Shown here: piece after piece, positions 7,070 through 13,255 of the stretch
Layout: every line of letters starts with the position of its first letter
Numbering within the stretch: the stretch's first letter is position 1
Assembly: GCA_041609995.1 (NCBI GenBank)
Contig: JBFIPU010000080.1
Coordinates: forward strand, 1 to 13,255
Source of the DNA: JABDOU01 sp041609995
GTDB taxonomy: Bacteria > Actinomycetota > Acidimicrobiia > Spongiisociales > SHLN01
Direction of reading: 5' to 3'
Length of the DNA stretch: 13,255 nt
Notes under the pieces: model-generated
Told to the model about the DNA's origin: nothing
Database searches by the model: none
What the model saw: only the letters and a program-made list of their open reading frames with translations
Translations under genes and position numbers: made by a program

Positions 7070-7135
7070 TTTCGTCTGTCCCAGCTGATCTGACCTCGGG
7101 TCGGCCGGAACCCCAAAGAACAGAGAGAAGACATC

Positions 7136-7504
7136 GTGCAGGAATTGACTTTTGTCATCGGGCCTGACCGGGCAGTGGCCGAGATCTGGGAGATTCTCGG
7201 ATCAGTCGACCTCGCCATGGTTGCGTCGGCCACCTACCCGAGTACCGAAGGCCGCAACGTCCGCATCGTGATCGAAAACGGCGACGCCGAGACCGCCCGG
7301 CGGGAGTTGCTGGCCCAGGGTTTCGGTGCCATCGACACGCGGGAAGTACTGGTGGCCGACATCGAGCCCGGACCCGGAGAGTTGGGCAGATTGGCCCGCC
7401 GCATCGCCGACTCCGGCGCTGTTCTGAACACGCTCTACATGGCCACTGAAGACCGCGTCGTCATCGGCGCCGACAACCTGGACGAAGTCGCCGGGGTTCT
7501 CTAG
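7136..7504 (+). CDS. Small tandem ACT-domain protein
   Basis: The product is 122 residues with a GTG start, preceded by AGAGAGAAG some eight bases upstream. Two beta-alpha-beta-beta-alpha-beta ACT-like units are visible: residues 2-66 (LTFVIGPDRAVAEIWEILGS ... IVIENGDAETARRELLAQGF) and 71-122. The second has the standard ACT opening EPGPGELGRLARRIADSG, followed by VLNTLYMATEDRVVIGAD. ACT domains bind amino acids or other small ligands and usually regulate metabolic enzymes. Stand-alone tandem ACT proteins lack a catalytic domain and probably act as soluble ligand sensors. It is divergent from the channel gene and 102 bases ahead of the adenylate cyclase gene, with the same orientation as the latter. 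The ligand and partner cannot be read from sequence. Confidence 0.85.
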   Translation: MQELTFVIGPDRAVAEIWEILGSVDLAMVASATYPSTEGRNVRIVIENGDAETARRELLAQGFGAIDTREVLVADIEPGPGELGRLARRIADSGAVLNTLYMATEDRVVIGADNLDEVAGVL

Positions 7505-7606
7505 CTCTTGCGTATCAGTCCAAGCGGATCCGGGCACGTAGCTGATCCCGGGCTGTTGGCTGCGACCTCAGCGGAGCCGGCGCCCCGTGGTTGATAGCCT
7601 CAGGCC

Positions 7607-8836
7607 ATGGCCTTGCCCGGCGCACCACCAACCCGCCGCTCGGGGTTGTTCGACGTGGTCGCCGGAATCGGGAGCTATCCGGGTGAACCGTTAGATCAGA
7701 GCGGCAAACGGCGCATCATCGTCGCCGCGTTGGTCGTCACCATGCCCGTGATTCTTGCCACCGGCATCGGCCGCGTCGCCACCGGACACGTGTGGGCAGG
7801 AACCTCCAACCTCGCTCAGGTAGCGGTTCATCTGGGGGTTCTGCTGGCTCTGCATCTGTGGCCTTCGCGGTTTGCGGCAGCCATGCACGTGCTCAGTGGA
7901 TTGGACCTTTCCATCATCACGCTCGGGACGATGGCCCAGGGCGGGTTGATCGCCTCCGGCATGCAGCCACTGTGGGGCCTGGTATCGGTGGTGGTCGCCC
8001 TGATCGCATTGAGCGCAAGGGCGGCCGCCTCCTGGTTCGGCGTCTATGCGCTCGCAGTGGTGTTGTCGCAGGTCGGCCGAGATTGGCTGGACACGGGCGA
8101 ACGCCCAGACGACGTGGCGATGGACGCCTCCATCAACGTGGTCGGCGCCAGCCTCTTGATGTTCGCCGTCATGGTCTACTTCGTGCGGCAGCGGGAGTTT
8201 TTCCAGCGTCAATCCGACAGCCTGTTGCACAACATCCTGCCGGGCACGATCGCCGAGCGCTTGAAGTCGAGCACGGCGAGCATCGCCGATCGGTACGAGT
8301 CGGCAACTGTCCTGTTTGCCGATGTGGTGGGGTTCACGCCGATGTCGATGGACATGGCCGCCGATGATCTGGTCGCGTTGCTGGACGAGATCTTCAGCGC
8401 GCTCGACGCTGTGGCCGATCGGCTCGGGTTGGAGAAGATCAAGACCATCGGTGACGAGTACATGGTGGCCGCCGGAGTGCCCGAGCCGAGGCCAGACCAT
8501 GCCCACGCCATCGCCGAGTTCGCTCTGGCCACGCGCGAGATCATGGAGACCCGCCTGTTCGGTGAGCGTCAGATCCAGCTTCGGATGGGGATCCACAGCG
8601 GGCCGGTGGTGGCCGGCATCATCGGTGACGCCAAGTTTTCCTACGACCTGTGGGGTGACACGGTGAACACCGCCAGTCGCCTCGAATCACACGGTGTGCC
8701 GGGCGAGATTCACCTCAGCACCGCTACCCGCAATCTCCTCGTCGACGAATTCGAGTGCGATCCGAGGGGAGTGGTCCACCTCAAAGGAAAAGGCGAGACC
8801 GAAACCTGGTTCCTCAGAGGCCGGAGGTCTGAGTAA
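7607..8836 (+). CDS. Membrane-bound class III adenylate cyclase
   Basis: The product is 409 residues. Residues 11-36 form a cytoplasmic leader (LFDVVAGIGSYPGEP), residues 37-193 contain about six TM segments, residues 194-228 are a linker with the cyclase-transducer-like pattern LLHNILPGTIAERL, and residues 229-405 are the catalytic domain. All class III residues are visible: metal Asp 239 (FADVVGF) and Asp 283 (TIGDEY), adenine-selecting Lys 279 and Asp 347 (SYDLWGD), and transition-state Asn 354 and Arg 358 (NTASR). The Lys/Asp pair predicts ATP rather than GTP as substrate. A single catalytic domain must homodimerise. The ATG at 7607 has only a weak AGG upstream. The N-terminal sensor family recurs as truncated copies at 6887-7009 and 10954-11271. 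The signal sensed by the membrane domain is unknown. Confidence 0.93.
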   Translation: MALPGAPPTRRSGLFDVVAGIGSYPGEPLDQSGKRRIIVAALVVTMPVILATGIGRVATGHVWAGTSNLAQVAVHLGVLLALHLWPSRFAAAMHVLSGLDLSIITLGTMAQGGLIASGMQPLWGLVSVVVALIALSARAAASWFGVYALAVVLSQVGRDWLDTGERPDDVAMDASINVVGASLLMFAVMVYFVRQREFFQRQSDSLLHNILPGTIAERLKSSTASIADRYESATVLFADVVGFTPMSMDMAADDLVALLDEIFSALDAVADRLGLEKIKTIGDEYMVAAGVPEPRPDHAHAIAEFALATREIMETRLFGERQIQLRMGIHSGPVVAGIIGDAKFSYDLWGDTVNTASRLESHGVPGEIHLSTATRNLLVDEFECDPRGVVHLKGKGETETWFLRGRRSE

Positions 8837-9070
8837 CGGAACGCGCGCCACCGTCCGGGTCGACGACGCCGAACACAGGCGGGCCGGATTTGGCGCCCAG
8901 GATCCCGGCTGCTGGGGGATACGACGCCAACATGTCGATCTGTCCCGATCCACCGAAGCCTTCCATCGCCCCTTCGCCAAGTCCAGCAAATGGCCGGCGG
9001 CCAGGAGCCGATTGGGCCGTGCGGGCCAAGGTTGATGACTGTTAGGGTCCGGCTGAGGCGAGGAGGATCA

Positions 9071-9922
9071 ATGGCAACGCATGACTACGCGTCTCCGATG
9101 GAAGGCACGGAGCGGTTCGTCGACCGTGAGGACGGGAGCCGACTGCGAACGGTTTCGACTGGAGACGGCGATCGTACAGTGGTCCTCGCCCACGGGTACG
9201 GATTCTCTGCTGACGAATGGAACCTCGTCGCTCCTCGGCTGGTCGATCAGGGATTCACTGTCATCGCCTTCGACCAGCGAGGCCATGGCCGCTCGACGAT
9301 TGGTGCCGAGGGGATCGGTTCACTGCAGATGGCGTCCGATTATGGGGCGATTCTCGAGGCCTATGACGTGCAGCGAGGCGTGCTGGTTGGGCATTCGATG
9401 GGCGGCTTTCTCTCGCTGGCGTTCCTGCTCGACGATCCGTCCCCCGCCAAAGACCGCATAGCGGCGCTGATGCTGATGGCGACGTTTGCCGGTGATGTCA
9501 ATCGCAAAGCCCCCCAGAATCGGCTGCAGATCCCACTCATCCGATCGGGGATTCTTCCTCGGCTGGTCAGCTTCGGTCCGGTTGCCCAGGCATTCACGAA
9601 GAGCCTGGTGGGCAAGGGGTATGAACGTGAGATGGGAGTCGCCTTTGCGGAGGAGTTCGGCGCGGCCGACCATTCGAAGCTGGTGCCGATTCTGGAGGCG
9701 ATGGTGAATGAGAACCGGTATGGCCGCCTGGGTGAGCTCGATCTCCCTACGACGGTGATCGTGGGGACCGAAGACAAAACCACCCCGCCGTTTCATACCG
9801 CCGATCTCCACGCCGGAATAGCCGGATCCAAACTGGTGACGCTCCCGACCATGGGTCACGCACTCAACTGGGAGGCCCCCGACGAGGTCGCATCCGAGAT
9901 CGGCCAACTGGCAGCGGTCTGA
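9071..9922 (+). CDS. Alpha/beta hydrolase fold protein
   Basis: The product is 283 residues, standard for a single-domain alpha/beta hydrolase. The oxyanion-hole strand reads LAHGYGFSADEW (39-50), the second strand FDQRGHGRS (68-75), and the nucleophile elbow GHSMGG (Ser 109). The acid is Asp 235 (GTEDKTTPP) and the catalytic His is 263 (GHALNWEAP), so the triad is complete. A helical cap lies around residues 140-215. No signal peptide or TM segment is seen, so it is cytoplasmic. The ATG at 9071 follows AGGAGG with a four-base spacer. An earlier in-frame ATG at 8990 adds a non-conserved tail. The substrate is not predictable: esterases, lipases, haloperoxidase-like and lactone hydrolases share this pattern. 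It stands alone, 234 bases after the cyclase; that gap shows no gene I can support. Confidence 0.9.
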   Translation: MATHDYASPMEGTERFVDREDGSRLRTVSTGDGDRTVVLAHGYGFSADEWNLVAPRLVDQGFTVIAFDQRGHGRSTIGAEGIGSLQMASDYGAILEAYDVQRGVLVGHSMGGFLSLAFLLDDPSPAKDRIAALMLMATFAGDVNRKAPQNRLQIPLIRSGILPRLVSFGPVAQAFTKSLVGKGYEREMGVAFAEEFGAADHSKLVPILEAMVNENRYGRLGELDLPTTVIVGTEDKTTPPFHTADLHAGIAGSKLVTLPTMGHALNWEAPDEVASEIGQLAAV

Positions 9923-10158
9923 ACAAAGAGAGTGTGCGGATAGCTGCGTAGTCGCGGCCAGGTCTCACCCGGCCACCATCTTCGGTCGTCTCTCGCCCGG
10001 AGCTGTCGTATTCGTCTCGGCTGCGATCGGGCAGCAGGGAGACGGCGCGCCGTCGGGGCAAGCTAGGGGACCGTGTCACGGCCGAATCAACACACCCCGG
10101 GTAGGGGTGATAAGGCCTGCGGTGATTCCTCCCCTCCGGACGTACCTCGGTGTGCTCA

Positions 10159-10189
10159 TGTGCCGGCCGCCTCGTGGGCGGCCGGCACA
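10159..10189. terminator. Strong hairpin terminator between convergent genes
   Basis: A perfect 13-base stem (TGTGCCGGCCGCC at 10159-10171 with its reverse complement at 10177-10189) closes a five-base loop, TCGTG. It sits 15 bases beyond the stop of the minus-strand SnoaL-like gene and downstream of the plus-strand hydrolase, so it can serve both. It lacks a T-run, as is common in GC-rich actinobacteria. The rest of 9923-10158 shows nothing I recognise. Confidence 0.75.
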
Positions 10190-10203
10190 GTATCGCTGCG
10201 GTG

Positions 10204-10602
10204 TTAGCCGGCGTCGGGCAGGGGCACCGCGTGCACCAGCTCGAGCTTCCAGCTGCCGTTGTTGTGCCTGAAGAGAAACGACCCAGGCGCTTTGATGGTG
10301 ACCTCATCACCGGCGACCTTGTAGGTCTGGTCGGCGATGCAGGTGACGAGCGCCACGTCGTCCCATTGCTTCACGACGAGATCGGACAGATCACTGTGGA
10401 TGTCGCTGACACCCATCTCGGCGAGTTGGACGAAGTAGGAGTCCATTGCTTCCTTGCCACGCAGCCACTGCCGGGAGATCTCGTCCACCCCCTGGGCGTC
10501 GTCGGAGAACATGTCCTTGAGCTCGTCGGTCCGCTGCTCGTCGAACAGGTCGAAGAGCTTCTGGACTTCCTTCTTGAAGTCGATCGTCGTTGAAATCGCC
10601 AT
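10204..10602 (-). CDS. Small SnoaL/NTF2-like (DUF4440-type) protein
   Basis: The product is 132 residues. It has an N-terminal helix (FKKEVQKLFDLFDEQRTDEL), a helix-turn with the common SnoaL pattern RGKEAMDSYFVQL, then a curved beta sheet with alternating hydrophobics (DVALVTCIADQTYKV, then GSFLFRHNNGSWKLELVHA). The ending, in which the sheet closes with W-K-L/H, is typical of NTF2-like proteins of the SnoaL-like/DUF4440 type. These form small cone-shaped barrels that act as isomerases, hydrolases or ligand-binding units. Catalytic residues vary, so no reaction is proposed. The ATG at 10602 is preceded by AGGAGG (10611-10616) with an eight-base spacer. There is no signal peptide. A hairpin terminator follows. 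Confidence 0.75.
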   Translation of the reverse strand: MAISTTIDFKKEVQKLFDLFDEQRTDELKDMFSDDAQGVDEISRQWLRGKEAMDSYFVQLAEMGVSDIHSDLSDLVVKQWDDVALVTCIADQTYKVAGDEVTIKAPGSFLFRHNNGSWKLELVHAVPLPDAG

Positions 10603-10645
10603 TGCTTGTCCCTCCTGCCGCTGATACGGCATCGCATCGACAGTC

Positions 10646-10725
10646 CCGGATCGCCCCTTCGGGCTTGTCCAGGCCACGTATCGGACCGGGCTGCGGCGTT
10701 GCCCGAAGGGCGGGATGCGATCCGG
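10646..10725. repeat. Imperfect inverted repeat upstream of the SnoaL-like gene
   Basis: CCGGATCGCCCCTTCGGGC at 10646-10664 is matched in reverse complement by 10701-10725, except for six extra bases in the right arm; a 36-base spacer separates them. It lies 44 bases before the minus-strand gene start, in the promoter or leader, so it may form a long hairpin in the 5' untranslated RNA or be a cruciform. Confidence 0.5.
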
Positions 10726-10953
10726 TGGTCGATGATGTCTAGGCGGTGTGCCTCCTGCGCACGGGTGCGAGTAGCACCTTTTCAGTTCTTCGCGGAGGAT
10801 TGTGGCTCAGGGTCGGCCGCCTGTCCCGGCCATTTCCCGGCACCCGATCGCCAAACAACGGCAGGTTCATGTCTCTCATTGTTGGCCGGTTTTCGGGTAG
10901 CTATTGCACCGACAGGCTTACTGACTCGAGCATGTGGCAGACCAGGGCTGCGG
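10726..10953. other. Unexplained stretch between the inverted repeat and the truncated cyclase
   Basis: Several frames are open, but none shows a domain pattern, a good ribosome binding site or a credible start. The truncated cyclase loses similarity at about 11030, and the DNA from there down to about 10730 does not resemble cyclase sequence. It looks like inserted or rearranged DNA, but I see no transposase motifs or terminal repeats. Confidence 0.35.
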
Positions 10954-11271
10954 TCAGAATCGATCCTTGCTCTTGCTCCGGTTCGCATTTCGACTGGCCT
11001 CCAAATCGCAGCGTACCCTTGGGAACCAACCAGGCTTGAGGTGCACGATCACCAGGGCGAGCGGCGCTGCTGCAATCACAACCCACAACGACGCTGCGGC
11101 AAGTGGCTGGCCGCTGCTCCCCAGCTCGAGGGCCTTGCTGATCGTGAGCAGGGTGGCGGAGATGGCCGCCACGACGAAGATGCGTCGCTTGGTGCGCTGG
11201 AGGTCGTCCTCACCGAGGTGAGCACCGATTGAGAAGACAAGATCAACGAAGCGTCGCCAGATGCCGGCCAC
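10954..11271 (-). pseudogene. Truncated membrane-bound cyclase (N-terminal sensor part only)
   Basis: The frame runs 105 codons from a GTG at 11271. Residues 4-16 are IWRRFVDLVFSIG, followed by a charged stretch (GEDDLQRTKRR) and hydrophobic segments (about 31-45 and 59-77). This has the same layout as the leader and first TM segments of the adenylate cyclase at 7607 (LFDVVAGIG ... GKRRIIVAALVV). After VHLKPGWFP the sequence becomes basic and polar (ending RSKSKDRF) and stops, so most TM segments, the transducer and the catalytic domain are missing. It is best read as a decayed or interrupted cyclase gene. A short two-TM protein derived from it cannot be excluded. No clear ribosome binding site precedes the GTG. 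Confidence 0.6.
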
Positions 11272-11324
11272 GGCGGGAGGTTACCGAGCGAGGCGGTGCC
11301 GGATCTGGGTGAGCAGGCTCGGCC

Positions 11325-13255
11325 TCAGACAATCACGCAAGCGGTAGTCCCAGAATCGGTGAAGGTGTCACCCGCGACGGGAATGAATTCCCACTCGTAG
11401 CTGGTCGGGTGCAGGGTGAACTTGAGGACCCCGTGCGAATCGTCGCTGCGGACTTCGCTGTTGGACGCAGTGCCACCGTTGAAGGAGCTCAGGCTGGAGC
11501 CGCCGGTGCCAATGACGAACTGGCGGATCCCGCGTCCGGGATCGACTGCACCGCCGGGTGTCTGCTGGGAGAAGCGCTCGTAGTTGTGGCGGTGGCCGGT
11601 CAACACCACATCGGCCCCCGCCGCATAGAGCGGAGCCCAGAAATCCGCCATGTCGGCGTCGCCGCCGTTGGAGCTGAAGAGGGGCTTGTGGTGTATGGCC
11701 AGGATGCACGCGTTCGGATTGGCCGCCAGATCGGCCTGCAACCACTGGCCCTGGGGCGATGACGAGCTGCAGCCGCCTACCTCTGAGCAGTTCGAATTCA
11801 GGACGATGATATGCCAGCTTCCCAGGTCGAAGCTGTAGTAGCCCTCGTTCGGGTCGCCTGCTACAGCCCCGAAATAGTCGAAGTAGGCCGCCGCCGTGCC
11901 GGTGTTGTATTCGTTGTCGCCGAGCGCCGGGTACGTCCGCCCCTTGTGGCGGCCCCAGGTGGGGTCGTAACAGTTGGCATAGTCGGAGGCTGTGCCGTTC
12001 GGATAGGCGTTGTCTCCAACGGTGTACACAGTCCCGGGTATGTCGTCCAACAATTGGGCGGTGGCCTCGTCGGCGTTCGACCCGCAAACGGCGATGTCAC
12101 CTGCTCCGACGAAGACCTCCGAGCCCGTGCCCGGCGGATTGACGGTGATGTTGACGGTTGCGGTGTCACAGGCGCCGGCGTCGTCGCAGATCTCATAGAC
12201 GAATGAGTCGCTTCCCGTGAAGCCGGGGTCGGGGGTGTAGTGGAAGGTTCCGTCTCCGTTGTTGACCAGCGTGCCGCTGATCGGATCTGCACAACCGGGA
12301 CACGCAGTGGTGGCCGACGTCGGATCCAGGGCACCCTCGGGGTCCGAGTCATTGGCGGCCACGGGAATCGTGATCGGCACGTCCTGGCTGGTGACGGCCG
12401 TGTCATCTTGGGCCACCGGCGGACTGTTCACCGGACTGCCGCCGAAGACCACGATGAGTTCCGGCGGGTTGTCGCCATCCCGCGACGAGTAGCGGACGCC
12501 ATTGGAGCCATCAGGGAAGATCAGCAGATCGTACGTTCCATCGTCTGAGATGTGTCCGGTCAGGTCGTACTCGATCCAGCTGTCGACCGGGACCACCCCG
12601 ATATCGGCGATCACGCCCCCGATGGCGGGGGGGCGGTTGTTCCACGTGACGGTGCTCTCGCCCCACGAATTGTCCGTCTCATAGATCTCCGGGCCGTTGG
12701 AAGATCCGTTGGTGGCGAAGAAGCGCAGTGTGACGCTGTGCACGTTGCCGCCCACCCCCGACACCGAAAAGCGTATGTAGCTCTGTTCATCCGGTTCGTC
12801 GGCTCCCAGCTTGGAACTGGCGCCGTAGTTGAGGGTGGGGAAGTCCATCATTACGCGGGCATCGGCGGTCGGAATGAAGGTCAACGTGGTCGTTGTGGGA
12901 GTCGGGTCCACGGTGATGGTGACGGTGGCCGTCGAGCAGGCCCCCAGGGTGTCACACACCTCATAGATGAAGGTGTCGATTCCGTTGAAGCCGGGGTTGG
13001 GGGTGTAGGTGAAGGTGCCGTCGCCGTGGTTGACCAGGGTGCCGTTGGTGGGTTGGGTGCAGCCGGCACAGGTGGTGTTGGTGCTGGTGGGGTCGAGGGT
13101 GGTGCCGGGGTCGGGGTCACTGTCGTTGGCGGTGACGTTCACTACTACGGGTTGGGTTTCGAGGGTGGTGGCGGTGTCGTCCTGGGCAACCGGGGGTTGG
13201 TTGGCTTCCACCGTGATGGTGACATTGGCCGTCGAGCAGGCCCCCAGGGTGTCAC
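11325..13255 (-). CDS. Secreted multidomain metallophosphatase with Ig/cadherin-like repeats (partial, 5' end outside window)
   Basis: The frame is open to the right edge, so only the C-terminal 642 residues are visible; the GTG at 13211 is internal. In order: end of one repeat; a cadherin-like/tandem-95 type repeat (13199-12906; NQPPVAQDD ... GDGTFTYTPNPGFNG ... FIYEVCD); a DNRLRE/CBM96-like beta domain (12890-12438; PTADARV, NYGASSKLGAD, TVTWNNRP); a second, more diverged repeat (12425-12138); and a calcineurin-like metallophosphatase domain (12119-11337). The last has metal-site motifs AGDIA, VGDNAY, LGDNEY (in place of GNHE), AIHHKP and GHRHNYER, as in secreted purple-acid-phosphatase-like enzymes. 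Cysteine pairs in the repeats suggest disulfides and an extracellular location. A role in phosphate ester cleavage on surface or environmental polymers is inference. It ends at TGA 11325 with no membrane anchor. Confidence 0.9.
   Translation of the reverse strand, partial: DTLGACSTANVTITVEANQPPVAQDDTATTLETQPVVVNVTANDSDPDPGTTLDPTSTNTTCAGCTQPTNGTLVNHGDGTFTYTPNPGFNGIDTFIYEVCDTLGACSTATVTITVDPTPTTTTLTFIPTADARVMMDFPTLNYGASSKLGADEPDEQSYIRFSVSGVGGNVHSVTLRFFATNGSSNGPEIYETDNSWGESTVTWNNRPPAIGGVIADIGVVPVDSWIEYDLTGHISDDGTYDLLIFPDGSNGVRYSSRDGDNPPELIVVFGGSPVNSPPVAQDDTAVTSQDVPITIPVAANDSDPEGALDPTSATTACPGCADPISGTLVNNGDGTFHYTPDPGFTGSDSFVYEICDDAGACDTATVNITVNPPGTGSEVFVGAGDIAVCGSNADEATAQLLDDIPGTVYTVGDNAYPNGTASDYANCYDPTWGRHKGRTYPALGDNEYNTGTAAAYFDYFGAVAGDPNEGYYSFDLGSWHIIVLNSNCSEVGGCSSSSPQGQWLQADLAANPNACILAIHHKPLFSSNGGDADMADFWAPLYAAGADVVLTGHRHNYERFSQQTPGGAVDPGRGIRQFVIGTGGSSLSSFNGGTASNSEVRSDDSHGVLKFTLHPTSYEWEFIPVAGDTFTDSGTTACVIV
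12911..13255 (-). repeat. 300-base-period coding repeat in the phosphatase gene, continuing past the window edge
   Basis: Bases 12911-12955 and 13211-13255 match at 42 of 45 positions, with 12931-12955 and 13231-13255 identical, exactly 300 bases (100 codons) apart. The near-identity at DNA level indicates recent duplication or gene conversion of the Ig-like repeat unit. The third copy, at about 12138-12425, is clearly more diverged. Confidence 0.8.

Larger units (their letters stand above)
6803..7135. other. 333-base control region between the divergent channel and ACT-domain genes
   Basis: No intact gene is supported here. The stretch holds the channel's ribosome binding site (6809-6815), a cyclase N-terminus relic on the minus strand (6887-7009) and a small perfect hairpin (7051-7069). 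Promoters for both divergent genes must lie here, but I do not see clear -35/-10 pairs. GC-rich actinobacterial promoters are often poorly conserved. Confidence 0.5.

Noticed and set aside
7691..8596. 301-codon minus-strand frame
   Set aside because: Antisense to the adenylate cyclase, whose catalytic residues are all intact; His/Gln-rich shadow composition.
8814..9029. 71-codon minus-strand frame in the gap after the cyclase (glycine-rich product)
   Set aside because: It overlaps the cyclase end, has no ribosome binding site that I can see and no recognisable family; possible but unsupported.
10800..10960. Possible riboswitch or structured RNA in the unexplained stretch
   Set aside because: Only weak nested pairings were found and no match to a riboswitch class whose consensus I know.
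10606..11232. 208-codon plus-strand frame
   Set aside because: It crosses the inverted repeat and runs antisense to the truncated cyclase; no domain pattern.

Overview
The window is GC-rich throughout with tightly packed genes. It carries a secreted actinobacterial-type metallophosphatase, a class III cyclase with a membrane sensor domain, and a partial ATPase/TPR-type regulator end. Together these suggest an actinomycete-like bacterium (Actinomycetota, possibly an Acidimicrobiia-like or marine/soil lineage). That assignment is inference from gene content, and no rRNA marker is present. No tRNA, rRNA, CRISPR array or intact insertion sequence is visible.

Left part (1-6802): an osmolyte locus. 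After the tail of a regulator (3-389, +), a GcvT-family tetrahydrofolate-dependent methyl/aminomethyl transferase (413-1558, -) is divergent from a BCCT-family betaine-type transporter (1808-3601, +). Their 249-base shared control region holds a perfect 12-base palindrome. The BCCT gene overlaps by ATGA a ProX-like glycine-betaine-binding lipoprotein (3598-4683, +). Converging on this pair, 43 bases away, is the most striking gene of the window (4727-6802, -). It encodes a signal peptide, a complete ProX-like domain, and then an S1-TM1-pore(TVGYGD)-TM2-S2 module, which is a prokaryotic ionotropic-glutamate-receptor-type potassium channel. Its ProX domain is clearly related along its whole length to the neighbouring lipoprotein. 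The simplest hypothesis is a locus that captures, imports, catabolises and senses a betaine-like compound, with the sensor being a ligand-gated K+ channel.

Middle part (6803-9922): a tandem-ACT-domain protein (7136-7504, +), a six-TM class III adenylate cyclase with all canonical catalytic residues (7607-8836, +) and an alpha/beta hydrolase (9071-9922, +). On the minus strand at 6887-7009 lies a short relic matching the N-terminus of this cyclase type.

Right part (9923-13255): a strong hairpin (10159-10189) lies just beyond the stop of a small SnoaL/NTF2-like protein (10204-10602, -). Next come an imperfect inverted repeat, a stretch I cannot explain, and a truncated second cyclase N-terminus (10954-11271, -). 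Last is the 3' part of a large secreted multidomain metallophosphatase (11325 to the right edge, -). Its Ig/cadherin-like repeats have a 300-base period and continue past the window edge.
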